Part shown: one piece after another, positions 1 through 6,972 of the stretch
Numbering within the stretch: the stretch's first letter is position 1
Layout of the letters: every line of letters starts with the position of its first letter
IMG/VR virus record: IMGVR_UViG_3300044624_001710
Span: 1 to 21,471 of that record
Reading direction: 5' to 3' (one strand)
Length of the DNA: 21,471 bases
DNA from: a virus
Translations under genes and position numbers: made by a program
The notes under the pieces: generated by a model
What the model was told of the DNA's origin: nothing
What the model saw: only the letters and a program-made list of their open reading frames with translations
Database searches by the model: none

Positions 1-38
1 GTACCAAAACATATTAATATTGGGTCTTTTTTATTCAT
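1..38 (-). CDS. 5' end of a gene cut by the window edge; possibly a UDP-GlcNAc 2-epimerase-like protein
   Basis: An ATG lies one base after the stop of the RuBisCO-like gene, and the frame stays open to the window edge, giving MNKKDPILICFG followed by a codon starting AC, which must be Thr. A short N-terminus, a hydrophobic strand and then FGT is how WecB-type UDP-GlcNAc 2-epimerases begin (typically continuing RPE). That fits the sugar operon it would extend. Only 12 complete codons are visible, so the family call is a guess; other Rossmann-type sugar enzymes could start the same way. That a gene starts here is more certain than its identity, because every upstream gene in the operon is joined in the same tight manner. 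Confidence 0.4.
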   Translation of the reverse strand, partial: MNKKDPILICFG

Positions 39-39
39 T

Positions 40-1269
40 TTAAAAAAATCTATATGCCAAATCTGGGTTAAATTCTTTATTTCCCCACTTTTCTATTGCT
101 ACTTTGTATTCAACCGAATCGAACTCTTTATTAATAGCCTGTTTCATAGCTAATCCACCGGCTAAAGTTCCCATCGGATGTCCATGCATTGCTCCACCAA
201 CATTAGCCATCCAATCAAAACTATTTAATAATTCATTTATATATTCCACTAAACCAGGATGCATACCACAACTAAGCGCAGGAACGATATTATAATGCCA
301 TAATACTTTTAATGCATCACTTAATTCTTTTTCATCCTGATTCATATATCCACCTATCATTCCGGCGTGAATAGAATCTGAACCAGACCATCCTGCTATT
401 TTACAAATTACAGGCCAATAAATGTGGAACGGAGCTCTTGTATCGGTGAAAAATTTATCTCCACTTTTTTGGAAATGTATCCATAAATTTGGATTTTCTT
501 TTCGTATTGCTCTATAAACTCCTAATCCACTCCAAACGTTAATGTGAATACCATTACCACCATTATCGGCTACAAATTTTGCTCTTTGTAATGCATATGG
601 ACTATCTCCATTAATGCAAAAACAATAGATTACATCTGGTGCGTTTTCTTTTAACCAATTAACTACTAAAGGAACTCTCTTTTCAAGTGGACAATGTTCT
701 GGGTTTGCAAGTAATTCATCTTCTTTGATAAAATTAACTCCACCGGCAACCATCTCTTTAACCGCTTCTAATAATACTTCAGGAGACATTCCTACTTTTG
801 GTTTTATAATTCCACCAAAAAATGGTTTCTGATTAACTCCATTGAATTTTCTAAATCCATCTATACCGTATGCTGGTTTTAATCTAAAAGAGTTTTCAAT
901 TTCTTCAGGAAGTTCTATATCCAACACGTGACATTTTTGAATTTCTAAAATATCCACTTGTCCACCTGCTACGTGACATAAAATTTGAGATACACCGTCT
1001 TCTTCTAAATTTATATTGGATAACGGGAATGCAATTTTAACAATGCCTTCTTTTACCGATTTTAAATAATCTTCTTCGGCGAGTATGAAACAGCTATGCT
1101 CCATAAACATTTCTTCGGTTTCCCAAATACTTCTATTGTTTGGATTTCCTATACTTTGTCCAATTGCTAAATTCCACGCCGCTTCTCTTAAAGAAGTTTT
1201 TGCCTCTAAAAAATATGTAACTATAAAATAGTTGTTTATATTAATGTCTTTTGTAAAAATGTTTATCAT
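40..1269 (-). CDS. RuBisCO-like protein (form IV-type RuBisCO large-subunit homologue)
   Basis: A 409-aa homologue of the RuBisCO large subunit, with the N-terminal domain and TIM barrel both complete. Seen in the sequence (spinach numbering in brackets): GGIIKPKVG with K156 [K175] and K158 [K177]; K182-E-D184-E185 [carbamylated K201, D203, E204]; SDSIHAG with H301 [H327]; ALSCGMH with S333 [S379]; and a Gly-Gly phosphate loop near residues 358-359 [403-404]. Lost residues: loop-6 K334 is Y308, E60 is Q38, and N123 appears to be Gly. K334 is needed for carboxylation, so this should not be a true RuBisCO. RLPs act as enolases, isomerases or decarboxylases on sugar phosphates (for example MtnW, or the apiose/isoapionate enzymes); the substrate here is unknown. 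Start: a longer frame exists only from a GTG at 1302 inside the cupin gene. The ATG at 1269, 10 nt after the cupin stop, is preferred. It is last but one in the visible sugar operon. Confidence 0.92.
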   Translation of the reverse strand: MINIFTKDININNYFIVTYFLEAKTSLREAAWNLAIGQSIGNPNNRSIWETEEMFMEHSCFILAEEDYLKSVKEGIVKIAFPLSNINLEEDGVSQILCHVAGGQVDILEIQKCHVLDIELPEEIENSFRLKPAYGIDGFRKFNGVNQKPFFGGIIKPKVGMSPEVLLEAVKEMVAGGVNFIKEDELLANPEHCPLEKRVPLVVNWLKENAPDVIYCFCINGDSPYALQRAKFVADNGGNGIHINVWSGLGVYRAIRKENPNLWIHFQKSGDKFFTDTRAPFHIYWPVICKIAGWSGSDSIHAGMIGGYMNQDEKELSDALKVLWHYNIVPALSCGMHPGLVEYINELLNSFDWMANVGGAMHGHPMGTLAGGLAMKQAINKEFDSVEYKVAIEKWGNKEFNPDLAYRFF

Positions 1270-1279
1270 AATTTGTGTT

Positions 1280-1603
1280 TTAATTAATAAGAAATTTATC
1301 ACCAGGTATCGAAGGTGTTTTAACGATTAGTACCGTACAATCTTCTAAAAATATTGGGTCAGCAATTTCGTATGGATTTAAAATAAAAATATCACCTTCA
1401 TTCAATTCTTTATTTTGTATTGTCATTTTTCCACTAACTAAATAGTTTATTTCAGTCCCGGCTTTGTGATAATGCGTATCCCATTTTTCACCTTTTGTGT
1501 GGTGTTTATAGCAAACCTCAAATTGGTCTGTTTTAAAAGCAGTTGGTTCAAAGTTTCCAATAAACCACCCACCTTTCATGTCTTTCATTTTAAGAATATC
1601 CAT
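1280..1603 (-). CDS. Small single-domain cupin
   Basis: A 107-aa one-barrel cupin. Motif 1 is exact: G38-x5-H44-Y-H46-x4-E51-x6-G58, which would supply two His and one Glu metal ligands. Motif 2 begins G70-x6-P77, but the usual histidine is missing (about IAD at 80-82), so metal binding may use fewer or different ligands. Cupins of this size in polysaccharide loci are often sugar isomerases, epimerases or small regulatory and binding proteins; nothing visible decides between these. It overlaps the preceding nucleotidyltransferase by 14 bp and is followed 10 nt later by the RuBisCO-like gene. Co-translation with both is likely, so a role in the same sugar pathway is inferred. The C-terminus is rich in Pro, Gly and Lys. 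Confidence 0.85.
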   Translation of the reverse strand: MDILKMKDMKGGWFIGNFEPTAFKTDQFEVCYKHHTKGEKWDTHYHKAGTEINYLVSGKMTIQNKELNEGDIFILNPYEIADPIFLEDCTVLIVKTPSIPGDKFLIN

Positions 1604-2315
1604 ATAATTGTTTGTATTTGTTTAAATCGTCAGGTACACCAATAGGCCAATGTAAATTATAAAAGAATGGTAATATTTTTTTACCATCTTTGATTAAATA
1701 ATTGTACGATGGTGCTATATAAAATTCATTATTATATCTTTCCCCAACTTTTATCATTTCTTTCACCGAAGATACGAAATTTTTTCCATTTTTCCAAAAA
1801 TGAAGTCCATTAGTTGCAATATTACTGATTACAATCTTTTCTTTCACTTCGGTAACCTCTCCTTGAGGGTCTAACTTCATATATGAATTTTTCTTTGAAG
1901 ATGAAATAAATGCACCTAATATTCCGTCTGCTTCGTTTTTATCACAAAATTCCAAAAGTTTATTAACATCGAAATCATGTATCATTTGGTCACAATTAAC
2001 GATGATTAAAGGACTATCATCAATATATTCTTCTGCCAATAATGCCGTACACGCAGGTCCCTCTGTCAATTCATCAACTTCAATAACTACACAACCAGGT
2101 TTTATTGATTCTAAAAAAAGTTGTAAGTCATTATCAACCGCATGTTGTTTTTGAATAATAAAAATGTGTCTACTATCTATATTCAAATTTTCAACAACCG
2201 ATTGAACCATTGGTTTTCCATTAACAGGTATATATGGTTTTGGAACATCGTATCCCACATCGGAGAATCGTTTACCAGCACCGGCCATTGGTATTATTAC
2301 ATTAACTTTACTCAT
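1590..2315 (-). CDS. Sugar-phosphate nucleotidyltransferase (GT-A-fold NTP transferase)
   Basis: A 241-aa protein of the NTP_transferase family, which joins an NTP to a sugar-1-phosphate (or related phosphate) to make an activated sugar and pyrophosphate. The signature loop is at residues 9-17, with AGAGKRF holding the nucleotide-binding Gly, Lys and Arg, followed by the PKP motif at 25-27 and GKPM at 33-36. NCDQ at 107-110 carries the expected metal-binding Asp (D109). GPACTALLA at 86-94 resembles the base-recognition segment. Length suits stand-alone enzymes without a C-terminal acyltransferase domain. Which NTP and sugar are used cannot be read from the sequence. It ends 14 bp inside the cupin gene and starts 3 nt after the stop of the WavE-like gene, so it belongs to the same transcript. 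A cytidylyl- or guanylyltransferase is equally possible. Confidence 0.88.
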   Translation of the reverse strand: MSKVNVIIPMAGAGKRFSDVGYDVPKPYIPVNGKPMVQSVVENLNIDSRHIFIIQKQHAVDNDLQLFLESIKPGCVVIEVDELTEGPACTALLAEEYIDDSPLIIVNCDQMIHDFDVNKLLEFCDKNEADGILGAFISSSKKNSYMKLDPQGEVTEVKEKIVISNIATNGLHFWKNGKNFVSSVKEMIKVGERYNNEFYIAPSYNYLIKDGKKILPFFYNLHWPIGVPDDLNKYKQLYGYS

Positions 2316-2318
2316 TTG

Positions 2319-2915
2319 TTACGTTTTAAATGCCTCTATGTTTTTATAATGACTCAAATAATTGTTATATTTTTGCCAATAAATGTCAACTCTATCTTTT
2401 TCTAAATTTTTGAGAATGAAATTGATTTTTTTATCAAATCCCAGCTCAAACAATCTATTTGTAAATGCAACTTCTGCATGTGGTACATTAAAATCTGAAA
2501 ATGTAAATAATTGAATCATATCATCAACATTTCCTTCCGATAAATAATCTACCAAATATCCGGCATTATGTTGGTGATATGCTAGAAAATTTAAACAATC
2601 ACTTTTAAACGATTTAAATATTTCTTCACAATTGATTGGGAACAAATCATATCTCCACTTTACAACTCTATCGTATCCCAGTTCTTTTGCCTTTATAAAT
2701 CCATTTAAAGATGATACTCTTTGTAAATTTAAATTACCAACTCCAACTATTTCTGGTCTAGGACTATATACAACTACATCGTTTTTATCCGGATAACAAT
2801 AGGTTGGCTCGCCTTCCCATGTTGAAAAAATAATAGGAAATGGTTTCCAATCATTTTTCAATTTTTCTATATTATCACAAATAGTGCTACCTTGTATAAC
2901 AATTGCCGTTTTCAT
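2319..2915 (-). CDS. WavE-like polysaccharide synthesis protein (putative glycosyltransferase)
   Basis: A 198-aa protein resembling the WavE family, named for a Vibrio cholerae LPS-core gene and thought to be glycosyltransferases. Visible features are an opening strand with IVIQGS (5-10), FSTWEGE (30-36), a NLQRVSSLNG stretch (63-72) and GYDRVVKWRYDLFP (80-93), with a Lys-x-Arg-x-Asp pattern like the family's conserved one. The C-terminal half is less recognisable. There is no signal peptide or membrane segment, so it should act in the cytoplasm. It sits 2 nt after the upstream GT-A gene and 3 nt before the nucleotidyltransferase gene. The family name rests on remembered motif patterns and should be taken as moderate; a sugar-transfer role fits all of its neighbours. 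Confidence 0.6.
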   Translation of the reverse strand: MKTAIVIQGSTICDNIEKLKNDWKPFPIIFSTWEGEPTYCYPDKNDVVVYSPRPEIVGVGNLNLQRVSSLNGFIKAKELGYDRVVKWRYDLFPINCEEIFKSFKSDCLNFLAYHQHNAGYLVDYLSEGNVDDMIQLFTFSDFNVPHAEVAFTNRLFELGFDKKINFILKNLEKDRVDIYWQKYNNYLSHYKNIEAFKT

Positions 2916-2917
2916 GT

Positions 2918-3688
2918 TTATTTTTCATATACAAGTTTCCAACCTTTCATTCTTTGGTTATGAAAATATTCATTCATCAATGCTCTAAATGGTACACCTT
3001 CCACACTTCTCTGATTTGATTCCCATAGTGAATTAGCATCGCCACCATATTGTGCTCCTTTTATACTTCCCCACATTTGTTTATCATTCTTTGGATGTGG
3101 TGGTACAAATGTTTTAATTCCCGCATACTTCTGCAACATATATGAGAAGTGCATATCTTCACCACAGGTATTATATTTAGATTCAGGTTGTTCTCTCCAC
3201 ATATGAGATAACCATTCCTTTTTAAAGAACCAACTATGTCCAACTAAATCAACTTCTAATGTATGTTCATTATTCCCACCTTCAGGCCAACCAACTCTAG
3301 CATATGGTTCATAGTATGATGATTGTTCCGGTGGAAGTGGTTGTGGATAAATTAACCCAACCGTACCCAATAGTCCTTCATTCGTTTTCATTGTATTCAT
3401 GCAATTCTCTAACCATTTTGAACCAGGTATAGTATCATCATCAAAAATACAAACATATGGATTTTTAGCCATAAATGCAAAAGCAAATCGTGCCCATACA
3501 CCAAAGTTATAGTTGCAATATGCACCCGCTATTTCAGTACCAATATCGTAATTAATCAGGTCATTATCACCAGGATTATTATACCAAAAAAGTATTTCAT
3601 CCGGCTGAACCGTTTGGTTTCTTAATGCCTCTAATTGTTCATTAAGATTTTCCGCTCTTTTGTAACCATTTAATATAACTGTTATCAT
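2918..3688 (-). CDS. GT-A (family 2-like) glycosyltransferase
   Basis: A 256-aa glycosyltransferase of GT-A fold. It opens with a beta strand and N-x-Y-K-R (7-11), has a hydrophobic strand running into FDDDTIP (82-88) that supplies the DxD metal site for the nucleotide-sugar, and GEDMHFSY (176-183), whose Glu-Asp pair is the likely acceptor-side acid pair. There are no transmembrane helices, so it is a soluble cytoplasmic enzyme. Donor and acceptor are unknown. Start: the frame can be opened further from a TTG at 3733, but the ATG at 3688 forms a classic 4-bp ATGA overlap with the upstream stop and puts the first beta strand at the N-terminus, so 3688 is chosen. It is the third gene of the carbohydrate operon. 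Confidence 0.85.
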   Translation of the reverse strand: MITVILNGYKRAENLNEQLEALRNQTVQPDEILFWYNNPGDNDLINYDIGTEIAGAYCNYNFGVWARFAFAFMAKNPYVCIFDDDTIPGSKWLENCMNTMKTNEGLLGTVGLIYPQPLPPEQSSYYEPYARVGWPEGGNNEHTLEVDLVGHSWFFKKEWLSHMWREQPESKYNTCGEDMHFSYMLQKYAGIKTFVPPHPKNDKQMWGSIKGAQYGGDANSLWESNQRSVEGVPFRALMNEYFHNQRMKGWKLVYEK

Positions 3689-4686
3689 AATTCCGTCATT
3701 ATTCTTTTTAACCAAAGTTCTTTTGAAAAACAAGCTTCATAATTAGCCTTTGCCATTTCTGAACACTCATTGTAAAATTGTTTGTCATCTCTCAATCTTA
3801 TTGCCAATTCTCTTGCACTTTCTAAATCATTTACAGCTACCGATAAGGATGGGTGACAAAGTAATTGAGTATCTACATCTTGATTTCCAATACAAGGGAT
3901 ACCAAAGTATGCACAATTTAGGGCAAACGTACCAGCTGCTACCGTTGGCATCATATGAACTGCGTATTTGAATGTTGATAATACGGTCATCCATTCACTC
4001 CACATTAATCTTGGTAAGTGAGTTAAGTTATCAATTACATTTTCATTCTCTCTCATAGCATGAGATGTTTGTGCCCAAATAGGAACATCAAAGTTACCAG
4101 CTATCATATAACTTTCAAACCCACCATACCATCTTGCGAAATTACCACCTATAATTGCTTTATCTTCTTTTGTAGGTACTATATCTTTGATTAGAGTATC
4201 AATCATTAGTGTACCAATAGGTCTTACTTTTTTATTAGGAAACAATCCCTTATAATAATATATATCCGAATCATTGTGCGTAAAGATTGAATCACATGAT
4301 TGTAAGAAATTAAAGAAATAGATTTGGTCTGATATAGTATAATCATTATACCACCAATGCGGTCCTTCTTGAATATAATGGACTTTCTTATTACCTCTTT
4401 CCTTCAATTTACCAACTATATCTTGTTGTAATAATTCTGAAAATGGATTAATACCATCTATAATTTTACTTCCCTCTGCACTTAAAAATACTTTGCCTTT
4501 TGGAAATATGATAAACACGTGGTCATAATTAATCAAATGTTTGTCCGCACCAAATAGATGAATATTATAATGGTCTGCATCTAAAGCGTGCATCCAAGCA
4601 AATTCGGTTCTCATATTTGGATGATGAGCCGGTATTTTACCAACAAATCCCATTTCAGTAAGGAAAGCTATTTTAGATTGTATCAT
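3685..4686 (-). CDS. GT-B-like glycosyltransferase
   Basis: A 333-aa soluble protein that reads like a GT-B glycosyltransferase. The N-terminal half has a short strand and loop with MGFVGKIPAHHP (12-23). The C-terminal half has the layout of GT4-type enzymes: a strand, then PTVAAGTFALNCAYFGIPCIGN (247-268), where a donor-binding helix usually sits, then a C-terminal segment with KQFYNECSEMAKANYEACFS (302-321), as in many GT4 tails. The classic E-x7-E pair is not obvious, so the family is only inferred. Start: a TTG start at 4716 is possible, but the ATG at 4686 gives a 14-bp overlap with the preceding gene and a conventional beginning. It ends in TGA at 3685, overlapping the next start by 4 bp. 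Substrates are unknown. Confidence 0.62.
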   Translation of the reverse strand: MIQSKIAFLTEMGFVGKIPAHHPNMRTEFAWMHALDADHYNIHLFGADKHLINYDHVFIIFPKGKVFLSAEGSKIIDGINPFSELLQQDIVGKLKERGNKKVHYIQEGPHWWYNDYTISDQIYFFNFLQSCDSIFTHNDSDIYYYKGLFPNKKVRPIGTLMIDTLIKDIVPTKEDKAIIGGNFARWYGGFESYMIAGNFDVPIWAQTSHAMRENENVIDNLTHLPRLMWSEWMTVLSTFKYAVHMMPTVAAGTFALNCAYFGIPCIGNQDVDTQLLCHPSLSVAVNDLESARELAIRLRDDKQFYNECSEMAKANYEACFSKELWLKRIMTEL

Positions 4687-5302
4687 ATAAAGCGTTTTGT
4701 TTTTCTTGTCTTTCAATTTGCTTATGATGATACAGACAATAGATTTCTTCTTGAGGTAAAATTGATAAGGTATTATATCCCGCTATTCTTTCATGTACCT
4801 TACCACTCCATTCTATTTCTGAAGTTCTTCTATAAATACGAGTTTGATAATCGGGAAAGTTTACCCAACCTTTTTCATTAACTTTCCATCCCCATTTCTT
4901 AATATGTTCGGCAGTTAGACCATTGACCGTATTAATTCTAGGTACGAAGAAAAGGTCTACATCTTTATTATATTCTAAAAAAGTATGTATATTTTCAACC
5001 AAATATTCAGATGGCATTTCATCTGCATCAATTTGAAAAATAAAAATACCATTTGCATTATTTTTTAGATTATTTTTAAATGATGCAAAATCTTTATTAA
5101 GAGGAAATGAAATTACTCTTATATTTCTGTGTATTTGTGAGATTATATTTAAATAATCTTTTATCTGCGATGTTGCAGAATCCGAATCATATTGAACCAA
5201 TATTTCATCTTCGGATTTTATCCTCGGTTGTAAAAAATCAACTAAAGTTGTGATTTCATTTATTTCATTACAAACTGTAATGGCATATGTAACATTTATC
5301 AT
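4673..5302 (-). CDS. Family 2 glycosyltransferase (LPS-core type)
   Basis: A 209-aa GT2 enzyme with GT-A fold. It starts with VTYAITVCNE (4-13), the usual first strand and loop; a D-x-D site is in QIDADEMPS (90-98); and the C-terminal part contains FPDYQTRIYRR (149-159) followed by IEWSGKVHERI (163-173). This last pairing is typical of WaaE/KdtX-like transferases that add sugars to LPS or glycoprotein cores. It is shorter than most relatives, which have 250 or more residues, but no break is seen. It is the first gene of the leftmost operon, with its own promoter-like element directly upstream and a hairpin overlapping that element. Very little space separates the -7 box from the ATG, so a very short leader is possible. 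Confidence 0.85.
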   Translation of the reverse strand: MINVTYAITVCNEINEITTLVDFLQPRIKSEDEILVQYDSDSATSQIKDYLNIISQIHRNIRVISFPLNKDFASFKNNLKNNANGIFIFQIDADEMPSEYLVENIHTFLEYNKDVDLFFVPRINTVNGLTAEHIKKWGWKVNEKGWVNFPDYQTRIYRRTSEIEWSGKVHERIAGYNTLSILPQEEIYCLYHHKQIERQEKQNALYDTI

Positions 5303-5307
5303 AGATA

Positions 5308-5339
5308 CAAATATAACAATTTTTTTCTACATTACCAAA
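5308..5339 (-). promoter_or_regulatory. Bacteroidota-type promoter for the carbohydrate operon
   Basis: On the minus strand TTTG (5339-5336) is followed after 20 nt by TATATTTG (5315-5308), which matches the Bacteroidota consensus TTTG/TAnnTTTG with a spacer one base longer than the usual 19. The ATG at 5302 begins only 5 nt after the -7 box, so transcripts would start at or within a few bases of the start codon. The -33 region ATTTGGTAAT is shared with the promoter before 14655. Assignment is by pattern only. Confidence 0.5.
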
Positions 5340-5353
5340 TCTATTTTGGTAAT
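5331..5353. repeat. Perfect 9-bp inverted repeat with 5-nt loop
   Basis: ATTACCAAA (5331-5339), a 5-nt loop TCTAT, and TTTGGTAAT (5345-5353) form a perfect hairpin between the subtilase stop and the glycosyltransferase start. Neither strand has a T-run directly after the stem, so it is not a typical intrinsic terminator. One arm covers the -33 element of the predicted promoter, which suits an operator. A weak terminator for the fibre/subtilase transcript remains possible. Confidence 0.6.
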
Positions 5354-5374
5354 ATATTTGTATATATAAATATA
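5352..5374. repeat. 23-bp intergenic repeat, copy 1
   Basis: This stretch matches 13745-13767 at 22 of 23 positions and has the same orientation relative to the next gene. It lies upstream of the promoter of the carbohydrate operon. On the gene strand it reads TATATTTATATATACAAATATAT. Both copies are followed on the plus strand by an A-rich run containing AAAACGA. It may be a phage-specific promoter or upstream activating element; low-complexity AT sequence makes chance similarity possible. Confidence 0.4.
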
Positions 5375-5400
5375 AAGTAAAAGTAGAAAACGATAAAAAA

Positions 5401-6966
5401 TTATCTTATTTTAAACCCAATACCTGAAAATGATATGTTTGTAGCTGAAAATGTTTTTTCGGAATTAAACTTATTGTATAATACCTTTAAACTACCACCT
5501 TTTAAACTTCTATAATTTGTCCAATCATTATTCACACCAGTATCGTATATCGCAGTACCTGCATTTGCTAATATTGCCGATTTTAATTGTGCGGGTGTTA
5601 ATCTAGGATTTGCTTCTAAAAACAAAGCACATACACCTGCTACTTGTGGAGATGCCATAGATGTACCACTAATATTACATTGTTTATATGATGAGTTTAA
5701 GTAATAAGATTGTCCACTAAATCTATTTGTATTTGAACATGCACTCATAATATCAGTACCCGGTGCATATATTGTTACACCTGGACCTGTTTCCGATGAT
5801 GTTGATTTTTGGTCATTATTTGTATCATAAACCGTACTATCAATGTTACCAACTATAAACGCTTCATCATCGAACGGAGAAGAACCTCTATGATAATAAG
5901 TTGCACCAGTACCATCGTTATAGTAATTATTATAATCAGTTCCACTTGGAACATCAATTTTATGAGAACGATTACCGGCTGCTACACATACTATTATTCC
6001 AGCATCAATCATTTCCTGAATATCGGTATCAACCGATGCAATTCTTACATTTGATATAGATGATGCCGCTGACATTATTCCAAAATTATTTATTCTTTCG
6101 GTACTCGTATCAATAGATGCTCCTGTATATGATGTTCCTCTATAATTAATTTCGGTTAATGCTCCAAATGAAGTGTAATATCCCCAACTCATATTAACTA
6201 CGGTTGGTCTTTTTACCCCTGTCAATGGATTTAATGATTTATTATTGTGCCAACCTTTGATTGCATCAAATGCATATGTTATAGAAATACCAGTACCACT
6301 ATCTCCACTACCTTCTAATCCATCTAATTTTTGAGAATATATTTTAGCTTTTTTAGCCCAACCATATGTTTTACCCGCAGCTATACCGGCACAATGTGTA
6401 CCATGTCCATCGTAATCTCTATAATGATTTGCGTTTTGTGTAAACGAAACACCACTTGCAGTTGACCAGTTGATTTGTTGTACTCTAGTTACTCCATTTT
6501 CATCTTGAAATTCAGGATGGTCTACTTGTAATCCACTATCCTGAATTACTACATCTACTCCGTCACCCGTTAATGTGTAGTTATATTTTAAATTAGTAGT
6601 TGTCCCACTACCATATACATTTGAAGTAGAATTACAACGTATTAATCCCCAATTTAAAAATACACCGCTATCGGATGTTGTTTTTGTATAATCTCCTGGT
6701 TGAATTGCACGATGTCCTATTTGAATATCAGTTCTATGTTCAGGTGGAATCTCTACACCAAGTACTCTATCATCCAATTTTAATTGCTCAGCTTCTTCAT
6801 CTGTCAGCAAGTACCAACATTGACGTAAAGATGTAGGTCTTTCATTTGTAAACTCTACTCTACGATTTGGAATGTAAAGATTACCACCATCGGTATCACT
6901 TTCTATATCATTCCAAAACCCATCGTAATCTACATCTTTTTTTAAGATAACGTTATATTCTCTCAT
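5401..6966 (-). CDS. Subtilisin-like serine protease (peptidase S8), probable virion protein
   Basis: A 521-aa subtilase. The triad is complete: D143 in IQDSGLQVDH, H188 in DGHGTHCAG and S436 in SGTSMASP, with the oxyanion N332 in AAGN. The catalytic domain runs from about 130 to 475, preceded by about 100 residues that resemble an inhibitor-I9-like propeptide or adaptor (many charged residues, then RVEFTNERP near 37-44). There is no signal peptide, so it is not secreted by the Sec route and is more likely packaged in the virion or active in the infected cell. Similar proteins occur beside tail-fibre genes in aquatic T4-like phages. It begins 6 nt after the fibre stop, so the two are probably co-transcribed; fibre maturation or cleavage of a host surface protein are both reasonable. 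About 45 residues follow the catalytic domain and are not recognised. Confidence 0.93.
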   Translation of the reverse strand: MREYNVILKKDVDYDGFWNDIESDTDGGNLYIPNRRVEFTNERPTSLRQCWYLLTDEEAEQLKLDDRVLGVEIPPEHRTDIQIGHRAIQPGDYTKTTSDSGVFLNWGLIRCNSTSNVYGSGTTTNLKYNYTLTGDGVDVVIQDSGLQVDHPEFQDENGVTRVQQINWSTASGVSFTQNANHYRDYDGHGTHCAGIAAGKTYGWAKKAKIYSQKLDGLEGSGDSGTGISITYAFDAIKGWHNNKSLNPLTGVKRPTVVNMSWGYYTSFGALTEINYRGTSYTGASIDTSTERINNFGIMSAASSISNVRIASVDTDIQEMIDAGIIVCVAAGNRSHKIDVPSGTDYNNYYNDGTGATYYHRGSSPFDDEAFIVGNIDSTVYDTNNDQKSTSSETGPGVTIYAPGTDIMSACSNTNRFSGQSYYLNSSYKQCNISGTSMASPQVAGVCALFLEANPRLTPAQLKSAILANAGTAIYDTGVNNDWTNYRSLKGGSLKVLYNKFNSEKTFSATNISFSGIGFKIR

Positions 6967-6972
6967 ATTTTA

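Noticed and set aside
40-1269. Functional carbon-fixing RuBisCO
   Set aside because: The loop-6 lysine (K334), E60 and N123 equivalents are replaced, and no phosphoribulokinase is in the window.
1270-1302. GTG start giving 11 extra residues on the RuBisCO-like protein
   Set aside because: It lies inside the cupin gene and uses a weak start; the ATG at 1269 gives normal operon spacing.
3689-3733. TTG start extending the GT-A gene by 15 residues
   Set aside because: The ATG at 3688 gives an ATGA overlap with the previous stop and places the first strand at the N-terminus.
5331-5353. Hairpin as an intrinsic terminator
   Set aside because: No U-run follows the stem on the minus strand, so it is listed as an inverted repeat instead.
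5365-5372. TATAAATA, identical to the T4 late promoter
   Set aside because: It is on the plus strand, where no gene follows, and lies in a run of AT repeats, so chance is likely.
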